Below are positions 10,100 through 20,600 of a stretch of 64,000 nucleotides of DNA, one piece after another. Below the pieces are notes generated by a model. That model had not been told where the DNA came from and did not search any database. It saw only the letters and a list, made by a program, of their open reading frames with translations. The position numbers were made by a program, and so were the translations under genes. The stretch is from Polychytrium aggregatum (Eukaryota > Chytridiomycota > Chytridiomycetes > Polychytriales): positions 1-64,000 of the forward strand of contig NW_026516268.1 in assembly GCF_025602895.1 (NCBI RefSeq), written 5' to 3'. Position 1 is the first letter of the stretch. Every line of letters begins with the position of its first letter.

Positions 10100-11343
10100 A
10101 TGCCAAGGACCCGGACGACCTTTTCGAATGCATTGCAGGATGACTCGGACTCGGAGGACCTGCTTGCCAAGGCTGCAGTGGCTCTGAAACAGCGGCAACT
10201 TGACTCGCAAGAAGGGTAGGGCGGATCTCGAGTTGGTGGCTGCTCACGATGGGCGCCAGCCACGGCTCTGAGCCTTGTTGCATGTTAAATGATGTGTTCT
10301 TGAGTGTATAAAAGCTCTCCCAAGGAGTTTCCTCGATGGAGCACACTGAGTAGCAGCTCCTTTGCACAATGACCGGCATTGAGAGTCTGGATCGCATCGG
10401 CGGCGAGCAGGCCCTGCGGTACTGTCGCTAATCCGCCTTTGCATAACTGCATAGAAACCCCACCAAGCCCGATTCAAAAGCGCTCTCTGCTCTAAGGTTT
10501 GGGCCGCTTGCTGATCGTTGTCGGCCGCACAGTCGATCATCGTCTGCTGAGCTCCAATGTCTAGACCAATAATCTCACTGGATGCCTGTGCCGCTATATT
10601 ATGCCGCAGAACCATCAAGCTGGACGCCGGCATGTCCAGTCTCAGAGAAAAGTACCTGGTTGATGAAAAGCGACGGCCTGCCAAACTGAATCCCAATGCA
10701 GTTGTCGTGACTGAAGAAAGTGAGGCCAGCAAACACAAGCCCCAGTATGCTTCGACTCTGGAGAAGGTCCAGCCAGTCGATCGTCTGGTAATCCAGTCTC
10801 AGTCGCCGTCGGTGCTTCCAGTGCTGGACCTAGACACAAAGACAAAGAAGAAACAAGCCCAGAAGGAGAAGGAGGAAACCATGGGGCCGGGCTGGTTCGG
10901 CATGAAGAACACCGAGCTGACACCCGAGGTCAAGCGGGATCTGCTGCTCATCAAGTCGAGGAACGTCCTTGATCCCAAGAAGCATTTCAAAAGAGACACC
11001 AGAAAGGGTCTGCCGAAGCACTTCCAGGTTGGTGCAATTTCGTGTCTGTGGGACTGATGTCTCAAAGGGAGCGCCGGAGGAGAGCTCGAGGAAGTATTGC
11101 GTGCTCATCGTCCGTTGGTCACAGGTCGGAACGGTGATTGCTGGAGCAGCCGATTTCTACTCTGGACGTCTCGCACGCAAGGAGCGACACGAATCTATCA
11201 CTGGCGAGATTATGGCCGATCTTGACAAGAAAAAGTACTTCAAACGAAAGTTCCTGGAGATCCAAGAGAAGAAGCAGGAAGGCACTCGCAAGGCCTACAA
11301 GAAGAAGGTTCAGAAAAACGTGCCGGTGTGGAAACGAAAGTAA
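10100..11343 (+). CDS. FCF2: rRNA-processing protein FCF2 (TdT-interacting factor 2 family)
   Basis: Nucleolar SSU-processome-associated factor needed for early pre-rRNA cleavage in yeast (family knowledge). Exons 10100-10215, 10610-11027 and 11125-11343 join in phase to 250 aa; the family core is about 200 aa. Residues 1-40 are acidic (DDSDSEDLL). The conserved Fcf2 domain runs from GPGWFGMKNTELTPEVKRDL through LPKHFQVGTVIAGAADFYSG to the very basic tail RKAYKKKVQKNVPVWKRK. The first intron (10216-10609) is long for this locus, and its acceptor was chosen because it gives an in-phase TIKLDAGM junction. ATG 10100 is the only start that keeps the acidic N terminus in frame. Confidence 0.9.
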
Positions 11344-11807
11344 CCCTGCCCTGATAATGACCAGTTCGGGTGCACCCTCCAATGGCTCCGCCGTCGTCGC
11401 GATCTGGATTGACAACTTATTTTGGGATCGCTGCCATCCGAACCACGGCCGATATGTCATGCATCAGTGAAAGAACACGCAGGAGCGCAGAGGTCCAAGC
11501 AAATGGTTTTATTCCCGCCAATTTGGCGAGATCGGGGCGCTCGGTAACCCAGCGACTCATGGTTCACAGAGCACGAGTTGCTGGCAATATTCGGCGAGAG
11601 GGTCGGTGGGATGCCAGCAAAATGCCGCTGTTCGTTCACAATCCCTGTTCGTTCTTGGAAACGGTCCTACGGATTGAGTGGGAAGCATGATGAGTCAAAT
11701 CCAACCCTGTTGGCTCCATGCAGAAACCTCAGCCAGGCGATATGCTGTCCAGCGTGCAGCGGGTGGAGCCAAGATGCTGACAGCCGACATCGAGAGCGCT
11801 ACTTCCA
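11344..11807. other. Convergent intergenic region, nothing recognised
   Basis: 464 nt between the convergent 3' ends of FCF2 (+) and ribose-5-phosphate isomerase (-). No coding-like ORF, repeat or RNA gene was seen. Confidence 0.4.
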
Positions 11808-13009
11808 TCAAAGCAGGCGCAGAGGAACGCACCCATCCTTGTTGCCAAAGTAGGCGGCCTTGGCCATTGCGCAGAACAGGCCAGTTTCGACGATTCCCGG
11901 GATGGAGATGAGCTGCTGGTTCAGCTCCCGAGGAGATCGGATGAGGCCAAAATCTGCGTCGACGACAAAATTGCCGTTGTCGGTGACAACGGGGCCAGCC
12001 TTCTTGACGCCCATACGCAAGGTGGGCTTGCCACCGAGATTGCGGATGCGCTGCCAACCGCCAGAACCAGGAGTGTTGATAGTCGGCTCATTCAATCAAC
12101 CACCGAATACACAATCATGGTAACGCCGATACGACCAAGGGATATTTCTGCCGCTGCGGAAGTCTTTCGAATGTCGGACAGATACATACCTCCATGACGG
12201 GCACGTAGGCAAACGGCACCACCTCGAGAGGGACTCCCGATTTCCACTGATAAAAAGAAAGGAGGGGGTCGGGGAAGTTATTCGGCTGCTCGTAGCATCA
12301 CAGCTGGGCTGGCCGACAGAAAGATGGACAGACCTGCTCGCCCAAAACCTGGCTGTTTTTGCGGTAGTCGGCGACGATGATCAGCTTATTGGCACACATT
12401 GCCACGAGCTTCTCCTGGAGATGACAAGCGCCGCCGCCCTTGATGCAATCGAGGCTCGAATCGACCTCGTCAGCACCATCAAAGGCGACATCGATGACAG
12501 GGAACTGGTTCAGATCGCCAAGAGGCAGGCCGTGCTGCAGAATCAGGTCGCGGGCCTGGAAAGAGGTTGGGATGCAAGCCTTGAAGGGCGACTTTTGGTG
12601 GTGATGGAGCAGACGAGTAACGCAGTGGACGACAGTCGACCCAGAGCCTAGATATTGATTAGTTGGGCGAGAGGAGACGGCGAGTTGGCCACGGAACCAG
12701 GAGACGAGCCATCGTTGAAATGGCCGAGCAGGCGGTTAACAACAACGGTATGATGAGAGCATCATGATCGAGCGGAAACTGGACAGTTAGGGTGATTATG
12801 ACACTCACCGACTCCTATAACCTTGGCAGATTCGTCGATGTGGAGGTCAACGGCGGTGAAGGAAGCAAGCCGCTTGGCTGTAAGGGTAGGAGATAAGAGA
12901 TAAGCACAGAAAACAGCAAGTCACAACGCTAGCGATTCTGAAGGATGCAAGCCTCTCCATGGGACGCATCTATACCCTCTTCAACGAGCTGGGCTTCGGT
13001 AGTAGCCAT
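11808..13009 (-). CDS. RKI1: Ribose-5-phosphate isomerase A
   Basis: Interconverts ribose-5-phosphate and ribulose-5-phosphate in the cytosolic non-oxidative pentose phosphate pathway. Exons 13009-12976, 12877-12809, 12647-12334, 12246-12190 and 12050-11808 join in phase to 238 aa, typical for RpiA. Motifs seen: VIGVGSGSTVVHCV (phosphate-binding start), DVAFDGADEVDSSLDCIKGGGACHLQEKLVA (catalytic Asp and substrate loop), KLIIVADYRKNSQVLG, VPLEVVPFAYVPV, and LRMGVKKAGPVVTDNGNFVVDADFG. The C terminus ends shortly after IPGIVETGLFCAMAKAAYFGNKDG, as expected. The start (MATTEAQLVEE) lies 225 nt from the breakpoint of the right inverted-repeat arm, so part of its upstream region is shared with the E2-like gene promoter. 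Confidence 0.93.
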
Positions 13010-13233
13010 GATGTCAGCGATTCGTGGCGAAGCGGCGAGAACAATGGCAGGATGAAGGATGAAAAAAACTGGAGCCGACGCGGTTTGGCTGAGCTTGGAA
13101 GCAGATTTTCACCTGTCGTCCAGGGAATGATTGGAGGGGAAGCGACAAGGCGGCCAACCAACAGGCCCGCCGACAAGACAAACAGGTTCGATCGAGCGGT
13201 GGGCGGAGGAGGACGGAGTGAAAGCAGATGCCT

Positions 13234-14714
13234 TTGGTCGTCGATGGGTGCGCAATGTGGATCGAGAATACACCGTGTGCCTCTGTGCTTGTGGTGCGGT
13301 GCAGAGGAGGGGGGTGCTTGTGCATGTTGTGAAGCGGGATATGAACACGGCGATATGAACACGGCGATATGGCCACGGCGATATGGCCACGGCGATGCAA
13401 GCAGGGTGGAACGGGAGCCGGCAAGAGTTGATGAGCGATGGCGCACAGAGCAGCACCACGGACAGGATCGCTGCGATCGGGTGAAGCAGAAAGACAATCA
13501 AGGGGTCTGAGAAACGACCAGGCATCCCAGCGAGGATTCAGTCAAGAGCGGCCGGATGCGGCCACGATCAAGAGTGACCAGATATGAGCAGAGCAGACCA
13601 GACCAGAGCAGAGGCGGTGCTATCGGCATAGATTACTGGGGACAATCATCAGCCACCCAATCCATCAACACCTGGCAACGGACTGATTGCGATGGTGAAA
13701 TGCCACTTTGGCTGGTGGCATTGACCACTGTCTGGCTTTATCGACTGTTCTGCCTGGCACCACCAACATCACCAGATGCCACTCACACCACCCACATCCA
13801 CATCCACATCCACATCCACATCCACATCCACATCCACATCCACATCCACATCCACATCCACATCCACATCCACATCCACATCCACATCCACATCCACATC
13901 CACATCCACATCCACATCCACATCCACACACTCGGCGTGCTGCTGCTTCCCAACAGACATGCCAACAGACATGCCAACAGACATGCCAACAGACATGCCC
14001 AACAGACATGCCCAACACCGCCGCAGCGCTTTACACATCTCACGTGCGTGCATCCTTGGTCATCCCCTGGTCCAGGTCGCCCGTGATCCGTCGAAACTCC
14101 GCCCGGCTTGACCACCCGCGCCACCCTCCTATTTTCTCGTCTGTTGCGGTCTTTGATGGCTTTGCCACAGGCCCCAAACTGTCGCCGATGCTTCTGCCAC
14201 CACCTTTGAGCTCACTTGCAGATTGTTGGGCTCATTTCTTCGCCACAGGCCCGCGGACACCTTGGCCTCTTGCCCCATCGCCAGTGGCATGTCTATTTAA
14301 ACCCGGATTGCTGCCGCTCCTCGGCCGGCCCTCACAGCGATCCATCACTTCCAAGACAGGCTCTTGGAAGGATCAACTGTCCCGGCGCCAACCAGTCGCA
14401 CCCGCAACGGTCCACCGGACCAAGACCCGTCTTGATACTATCGACACATCTGGTCTCGTTCTCATCCAGGAACTGCTGTATCGACCACCTCCCGTTGTAT
14501 CGATCGTGTCTTGGGCTCTTGTCTTCTGCTCTCTTCTCTTCTCAACACACGCACTGGCCTACTGCACGCGCACCAGCTTGCTGCACACACTTTGGCCATG
14601 ACCAACTCTGAAGAATCGTTCATCGTCTCGGCTGTCCCCGCCAGCTCGGCTGCAAAAATCGCCTTCCGTCACTATCTCGAGTTCCAGCGTAACCCTGTTC
14701 CAGGCGTCTCGATC
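13234..14714 (+). repeat. Right arm of the ~1.5 kb inverted duplication
   Basis: Reverse-complement partner of 1-1471. It covers the upstream region and first 117 coding bases of the intact E2-like gene. It contains the mirrored 15-bp repeat (about 13346-13400), the (CACATC)n array at 13792-13928 and the CAACAGACATGC repeat (about 13955-14013). The arms are 11.76 kb apart. Long His-Pro ORFs across the hexamer array are artefacts of the repeat. Confidence 0.95.
13792..13928. repeat. Hexanucleotide array (CACATC)n, about 23 units
   Basis: Inverse copy of the array at 787-911 with about two extra units (12 nt), the main length difference between the two arms. It lies about 670 nt upstream of the E2-like ATG. 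Confidence 0.95.
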
Positions 14715-16382
14715 CACCAGATCAGCTCCCGGGTCTTCCACGTCAACACCCGCCTCCTCGATGGTCCCTATGAAGGAATCTGTGTCCACTGGGAACTCTC
14801 GATCCCGAACGACTACCCATACGCTCCTCCGATGGGAGCCATGACCAAATCCTACAGATTCAACACCACCCACCATCACCATGTGTACGACGGAATTGGC
14901 ATTTGCGCCGACTGGTTCGGCAATTTCAGCTACATGAGCCAGTCTGCTGGTGTTGGCTGTGGCTGGACGCCGTCGTGCGACTTTGTCGGGCTCATGATCA
15001 ATACCCAGGTCTTCCTCGCCGATCCCGATGGCGTGGTTCTCTCGGCCAGGGACGTTCAGAAGCTCCGCAACATGGACCAGGCATTCGAATGCTCATCCTG
15101 TCCTCACAAGACAGCGGCTCCGCATCCGCCTCTCGCCGTGTTTGATCCCGAGGCCCTCCAGGGTCGCCGACAGCGCGAGCTCACCAGAGACGAGAAGATC
15201 ACCGAACGCGCCCGCAACGAGCTGATGTGCTCGGTCTCGAAGCTCAATTTTGTCGACGAAGAGGAGATGTGCCTCGGCTATCCTATCAACCTGTCGATCG
15301 ACCGATTCAAGCGGCCGCACAGCGAGCTGTATCCCGAGCCGGTCTCGTATACAGCGTATCGCCAGGCCCTCAAGACGGCACAGGAAGCTGCACGGGTGGC
15401 TGCAGCCTCGTGGTGGGGATGTGGCTGCTCGATATGCTCCGCTTCCCGGCCCAAGAATGCCGACCAAGACAACACGGACTCGCCACCGGTGACGATCCGC
15501 AGCTCAACAGGAAAGACGTATACGCACTGGATGCCCATGTATCTCAGTGAGGATCACTTCCAAAAGAACGTGGCGGTTATCAAGCAAACGATTGCCTCGA
15601 TGGCTCAGGGACAACAGACGCTGCCGGCACGCTTTGTCTTCCGTCCTCAGTGGATCGTCAAGGTCATTCCGGCACTGATGAACCAGCAAGTTGTGGCCAT
15701 CATGAAGGGAAATGTCCACGAGTCCGAGGTGGCAATCGTGGCCTACGCCAACCTGCTGCGGCTGCTGGTGCGGTTCCTCAAGGAGTACCCCGGTCTCCAG
15801 GCTATCATCAACAGAGAAGTCAAGGACTTTCTTGAGGTTCCCTCGAACCGCACCAAGAAGGCGTGCGGCGACCTCGGCGAGTTCTTCATCAAGCTGATGC
15901 TTGCCGAGCGGGACGGCAGCGACCCTCGTCTGTCATACTCGCAGCCAAAGATGAAGGCGGCCCTGGAGATGGAGCGATTCGCACGCCAGATGATGTGGGT
16001 CCGCCGCGAAAACGCCAGCCTCCTCGACTTTGACAACTCGATGCATGTCCGCGAACGCCTGCGCCGGGTTTTCGAGTCAACGCTGGTGTCGAATCGGCTG
16101 TTTGTCTTTGTGCTGGAGATGTCTCGGCTGTTTATGGTTCCCGAGTTTGAGAGCGGAATGGACCGCAACCTGGGTCTGCCTCCGGCCGCGATCCTGTCGT
16201 CGTTCCAGACCCGGATCAAGGTGATCAAGTCGACACTCACAAACTACTCGGTGCTGATGAAGGTGATTGGCTACTTTGATCGCATCAACTCGGACAAGAA
16301 GATGCTCTGGCTCCTCAAGACAGCCTCGGAGACGTCGTACACCCAGGGCTACGAGCGGCGGCCGTTCACATACCGCCACTGA
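14598..16382 (+). CDS. UBC/E2-like domain protein with a long novel C-terminal region
   Basis: Single-exon 594-aa protein. Residues 1-165 look like a ubiquitin-conjugating fold: HWELSIPNDYPYAPPMGAM corresponds to the E2 F.I..P..YP...P block, and H..VYDGIGICADW carries a Cys where E2 enzymes have the catalytic GxICLD cysteine, followed by GWTPS. This suggests a catalytically competent but divergent E2 (inference). A CSSCPH motif follows near residue 190. The remaining ~400 residues are helical-looking, contain no domain I recognise, and make the protein far longer than a typical 150-200-aa E2. The ATG at 14598 is chosen because it begins the E2-like alignment and is also kept in the duplicated copy; an in-frame ATG at 14511 adds a hydrophobic stretch of doubtful value. 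Confidence 0.75.
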   Translation: MTNSEESFIVSAVPASSAAKIAFRHYLEFQRNPVPGVSIHQISSRVFHVNTRLLDGPYEGICVHWELSIPNDYPYAPPMGAMTKSYRFNTTHHHHVYDGIGICADWFGNFSYMSQSAGVGCGWTPSCDFVGLMINTQVFLADPDGVVLSARDVQKLRNMDQAFECSSCPHKTAAPHPPLAVFDPEALQGRRQRELTRDEKITERARNELMCSVSKLNFVDEEEMCLGYPINLSIDRFKRPHSELYPEPVSYTAYRQALKTAQEAARVAAASWWGCGCSICSASRPKNADQDNTDSPPVTIRSSTGKTYTHWMPMYLSEDHFQKNVAVIKQTIASMAQGQQTLPARFVFRPQWIVKVIPALMNQQVVAIMKGNVHESEVAIVAYANLLRLLVRFLKEYPGLQAIINREVKDFLEVPSNRTKKACGDLGEFFIKLMLAERDGSDPRLSYSQPKMKAALEMERFARQMMWVRRENASLLDFDNSMHVRERLRRVFESTLVSNRLFVFVLEMSRLFMVPEFESGMDRNLGLPPAAILSSFQTRIKVIKSTLTNYSVLMKVIGYFDRINSDKKMLWLLKTASETSYTQGYERRPFTYRH

Positions 16383-17639
16383 AAGACCGGCACGGTGCAT
16401 GTCTCGGAGGTGGATTGGCTGTGCTCGCAGTGGTTGTCTTTGGATGGTTGTCCCTGAGTGATTGTCCCTGAGTGATTGTCCTTGAGCAGTTGTTCTTGGG
16501 TGGTTGTTCTTGGGTGGTTGTTCTTGGGTGGTTGTTCTTGGATGATGGCGTGTGCTGGCCTGTCCTGTCTGCTTGGCAACTCTCATATGTTGCTGTTGTC
16601 GTTGTTGCTGGCATCGTTGTTGGTGCTGTTGTCGTTCGCGATTGCCACTCATGGTGGCTTGACATGCTTGGTGCGGTATCGGTGCTGTCTTTCGAAATAG
16701 ATTCGCTTCCCAATTCCCTATTCGCAATTCGCAATTCCCAATTCGCATTCTGTAACAGCACTGCTCCTGCTCTCGTCATTGTCCCCAGTCGCTGCGCTCT
16801 TCACCGTCGTCAATCCCAGTCAATGTCGCCTTGCCCACACATCAACACAAACACGACCCCATTCAATGAGACCATTGTCCATCCCTCTGTTTCTTTCTGC
16901 TGCCTCGTCGGAGTCAGGCTCAGCCGGTTGTTTTGATCCCAATCTCGCTCCGTTCTCACCCTCGTGTCCAATAGCACTGTTCCCACACTCGTCCCCTTCT
17001 GCACTGTTCCCACCCCCTCCCCTCGCATCCCAAACCCACCCGTGATGTTCGCGAACTGAAATCCCCCCCCTCCTGTGTTGTTTTGATATCTGTGTTGTCA
17101 TTCTCTATTCGTGGATACAGAAGTAATATTTCGATGGTCTGCTTTCATGGTGTTCTCTCTTTGCTCCTTCCGCAATTACTTCTTGCCGGTTTTTGGTGCT
17201 GATTTTTCTTTCGATGTGAACAGAAGAAATGGGGTTGTGGTGAAAGCAAGCAAGCACGCAACAATAAAAGCAACATACAGAAAGAGTTGGAACTGGCGCA
17301 CTCTTCAAGCTCAGTCACGAAGGACAATGAAACAAAAAGATTGTGTGGGGGAGAGAAGGAGTATGGATTTGTGGGAAACCCAAGACCAACAGATGGATGA
17401 ACCATCATCGGAATTGGGGAGAGGAGGGAGGCGTAATCAGGGTTATCCTGAGGGCATGAATATCTTGGGCTCATATACTTGAATTATGCAGAGAGAGAAG
17501 GGTCCCTCAGGGCTCCGTTTTGTGGTAAGAACTAGGAACTAGGATGACTTGTGAATCGGAAATGTGGTTGTGAGGATCTTGGAATCGATCGCTCGGATAG
17601 TGAAAGTGGCCAGGGCGGCTGACGGATGGAAAGGCCCGC
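16383..17639. other. Convergent intergenic region with small tandem repeats
   Basis: 1.26 kb between the E2-like stop and the ABC transporter stop. It holds a 15-bp repeat (TTGTTCTTGGGTGG, about 16488-16545), TGTTGT-rich sequence and an AATTCGC/AATTCCC repeat near 16708-16748. No coding-like ORF is seen. A 109-124-aa ORF pair at 17111-17482 lacks coding character. Confidence 0.45.
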
Positions 17640-20600
17640 TTACTGCAGGACGTTGAGATCCTGCTGCTTGACCAGGGCGCTGTAGACTCCGTTGAGAGCC
17701 AAGAGCTCAAAGTGGGTGCCCTGCTCAACAACGACTCCCTCCTTCAACACGACGATCAGATCGGCGTCCTGGATGGTCGAGAGACGATGGGCAATGGTGA
17801 CAGTGGTGCGGCCGCCCTGCTTGATGGCGTTATCGATGGCCTGCTGCACGTGCTTCTCAGACTCGGAGTCCTGGTGATAGTCAATTCGTATTCTCGGTCA
17901 GTACAGATCCAGGAGACGCGAGCGAGAGTGACCATCCCCACCCCATCAAGTGGTCGCAATCGAGGTGCAGGCAAAACAGCACAAGTACTCACCAAAGCAG
18001 AAGTGGCTTCGTCGAGGAGGAGGAGTCTGGGGTTGCGAATGAGGGCGCGGGCAATGGCGACACGCTGCTTCTGGCCACCGGAGAGCTGGGAGCCCTTGTC
18101 ACCGACACGGGTGTCTGTCGAAGAAGGGGCAAAGAGGCCATGTTCTGTCAGTCACACGAAACATCAGGCGGCCAAAGGGTCCTTCGTGTCGCGGCAATGA
18201 TCGACACCAGGATTGTTCGACAGTCCTGCTCTTCGCAACTTGGACGACTGTTTTGTGCAGACGCCACTTACCAAGTCTCTCGGGCATATCCTTGAGGAAG
18301 GCAGTCATGTTGGCCATCTGGGCAACCTCCTCAACCTCCTCATCCGTGACATCGGTGCGCTCGGTGCCAGCGAGGATGTTCTCCTTGATACTCATGTCAA
18401 AGAGGACGGGCTCCTGGCCGACGAGGGCCATGTGCTTGCGCAGGTTCTTGACCTGGTAATCCTTGATGGGCTTGCCATCGAGCAAGGCGCTGCCGTTGTT
18501 GATGTCGTACCAGCGCTGCAGGATACCGATCGTGGTCGACTTGCCGCATCCAGAGGGGCCGACGAGGGCAATGGTGATGTTGTTCTTGGCCTTGAGCGAG
18601 AACTGGCCGTCAAAGATGGGCTGGGTGGGGCGGGCAGGATAGGCAAACGAGATGTCCTTGAACTCGATCGTGCCGTCGACGTTGTCGGCAACGATACCAT
18701 CGGCATCGGGGTCGATGGTGGTGGCGCGGTCGATGAGCTCAAAGGTCTGGATTCAAGTCAGGGTGGCTTTGTGTTAGCACAAAACCTCGCGAAGCGCATT
18801 GCTCAAGGAGAAGCCATCGACATCTCCTATTGCACTGGCAGCCAGACGTTCCAGGCGCGACTTACGTTGATGGCAGCAAGCTTGGCGGCAGTGTAGGTCG
18901 TAACAAAGTTGGAGGCGCGACCAAGACCCTGGGCAGTGAACATGACGGCCTGGATCGAGCAGATGAATGGCACAGTTAGAGACTGTTTGAGTGCATTTCC
19001 AGCAACACAATCACATAGATCGAGGCACAGCAGAGTTGACGACGGACAACTTACCATCAGGACGGTGAAGACGGGCTTGAAGCTGATGGTTCCAGCAAGA
19101 GCCAGACGGATACCAGCATAGAAACCGAGGGCGTTGGCGAACTGGACAGCAGCCTGGCTGGAGCCGTTACCGAGGGAAGCAATCCGGGCCTTTTGGATGG
19201 CGAGCTTGTGGGGGTGCTCAAGGTTGGCGCGGTACTTGTCTTCGAAGAAGTGCTGGCGGTTGAGGGCCGAGACGGTGCGAATCTCCTTGAAAGCCTCGCC
19301 GGCAATCTCGCCGGATTCTTCGTACGACTTCTTGCTGGCATCCTCAAATCCACGACGGATACGAGCTTCGAAGAAGGAGCCGGCAGCGACGAATGGAGCA
19401 ACGGCCAGGATGATCTGTTTGGTGGGGAAAGGGGAAAGCATGGTGGTCAGTCGTTGGCTGAGGGGTGTATCCTAACTCTTTCGACGTGAACGCAGACTGT
19501 CTCGATGCAATTTGGCACCGCTGCCAGGGGGTTTGCGTGCCGACGAGCCGATGGTGCAACTTACCAGAGTGAGCTGCCACGAGTTGATGAAGGCAATCAG
19601 GAGACCGGCACAGGCCGTGACAAAGAGCTGGAACAGATCACCCCAGACCTTGGTGACGAGCTCGCCGACCTTGAGCGCATCGATGGCCAGACGGGAGGTC
19701 AGGGCACCAAGGCCGTGGCCCTCCTCGTCGTAGAATCCAACCTCCTGGCGCATCATGGCGTTGAAAGTCATCAGACGGATACGGCGGCCCATGGCACCAC
19801 CGGCGTGCTCAAAACCAATGAACTGCAGACTGAAGGAGAAGAAGCCGAGGACACCGATGATGGCGAAGAGGAACGAGTAGAGATTGGCACCCTGGAACGG
19901 TCCGGGGTCGATCTCGCTGGGATCCAGAAGGATGATGCTGACTCTCGAGAAGATGAGGGCAAAGACGGGGAAGACCTACAGAACAGGAGGGCGGGAGAGA
20001 TCAGTCCATGTGCACTTACAGTCGCTGTTGTCGAGAATAGCCAACAGCACGGTTTCCTAGTGATTCGATCACGACACATTGACAGCCAGCAACAGCCAGC
20101 AACAGCCACCCACGTCGCCCCTCATATGCACGGCGTGGCCAACTTACCACACCAGCACCAACGGCACCGAGACAGCCGAGGGCAATGTAGCCCCACTCGG
20201 GTCTCATGAGCATCAGCACACGCCAGAGCGGAGCGGACTGCTTCTTGAGTTCCTTCTTCTTGTCCTTGAGCTGCTGCTTTTCGTCGAGAGCAGCCTTGCG
20301 GTGGGCATTTTCGTCATCGAGGTAGAGGCGAGTCTCCACAGGCTTGCCGGTGTCGTCGGTGACGACCTCGGACACCTCGGGCTTCTTGATGTTGAATTCC
20401 TCCTCTTCCTCCTCCAGAGTCTCGGAGGAGCCGTTGCTGCTGCTGTTACGCTTCTTGTTGCGGCCAAGGGAGCGGTCGTTGATGCCGAGAGTGTCCTCGA
20501 CCTCCATCTTGATCTTTTGCTTGTCAACGAGACCGGTGTAGACACCGCCGAGCTTGTAGAGCTCAGCGTGGTTGCCGACCTCAACGATCTTGCCGCGCTG

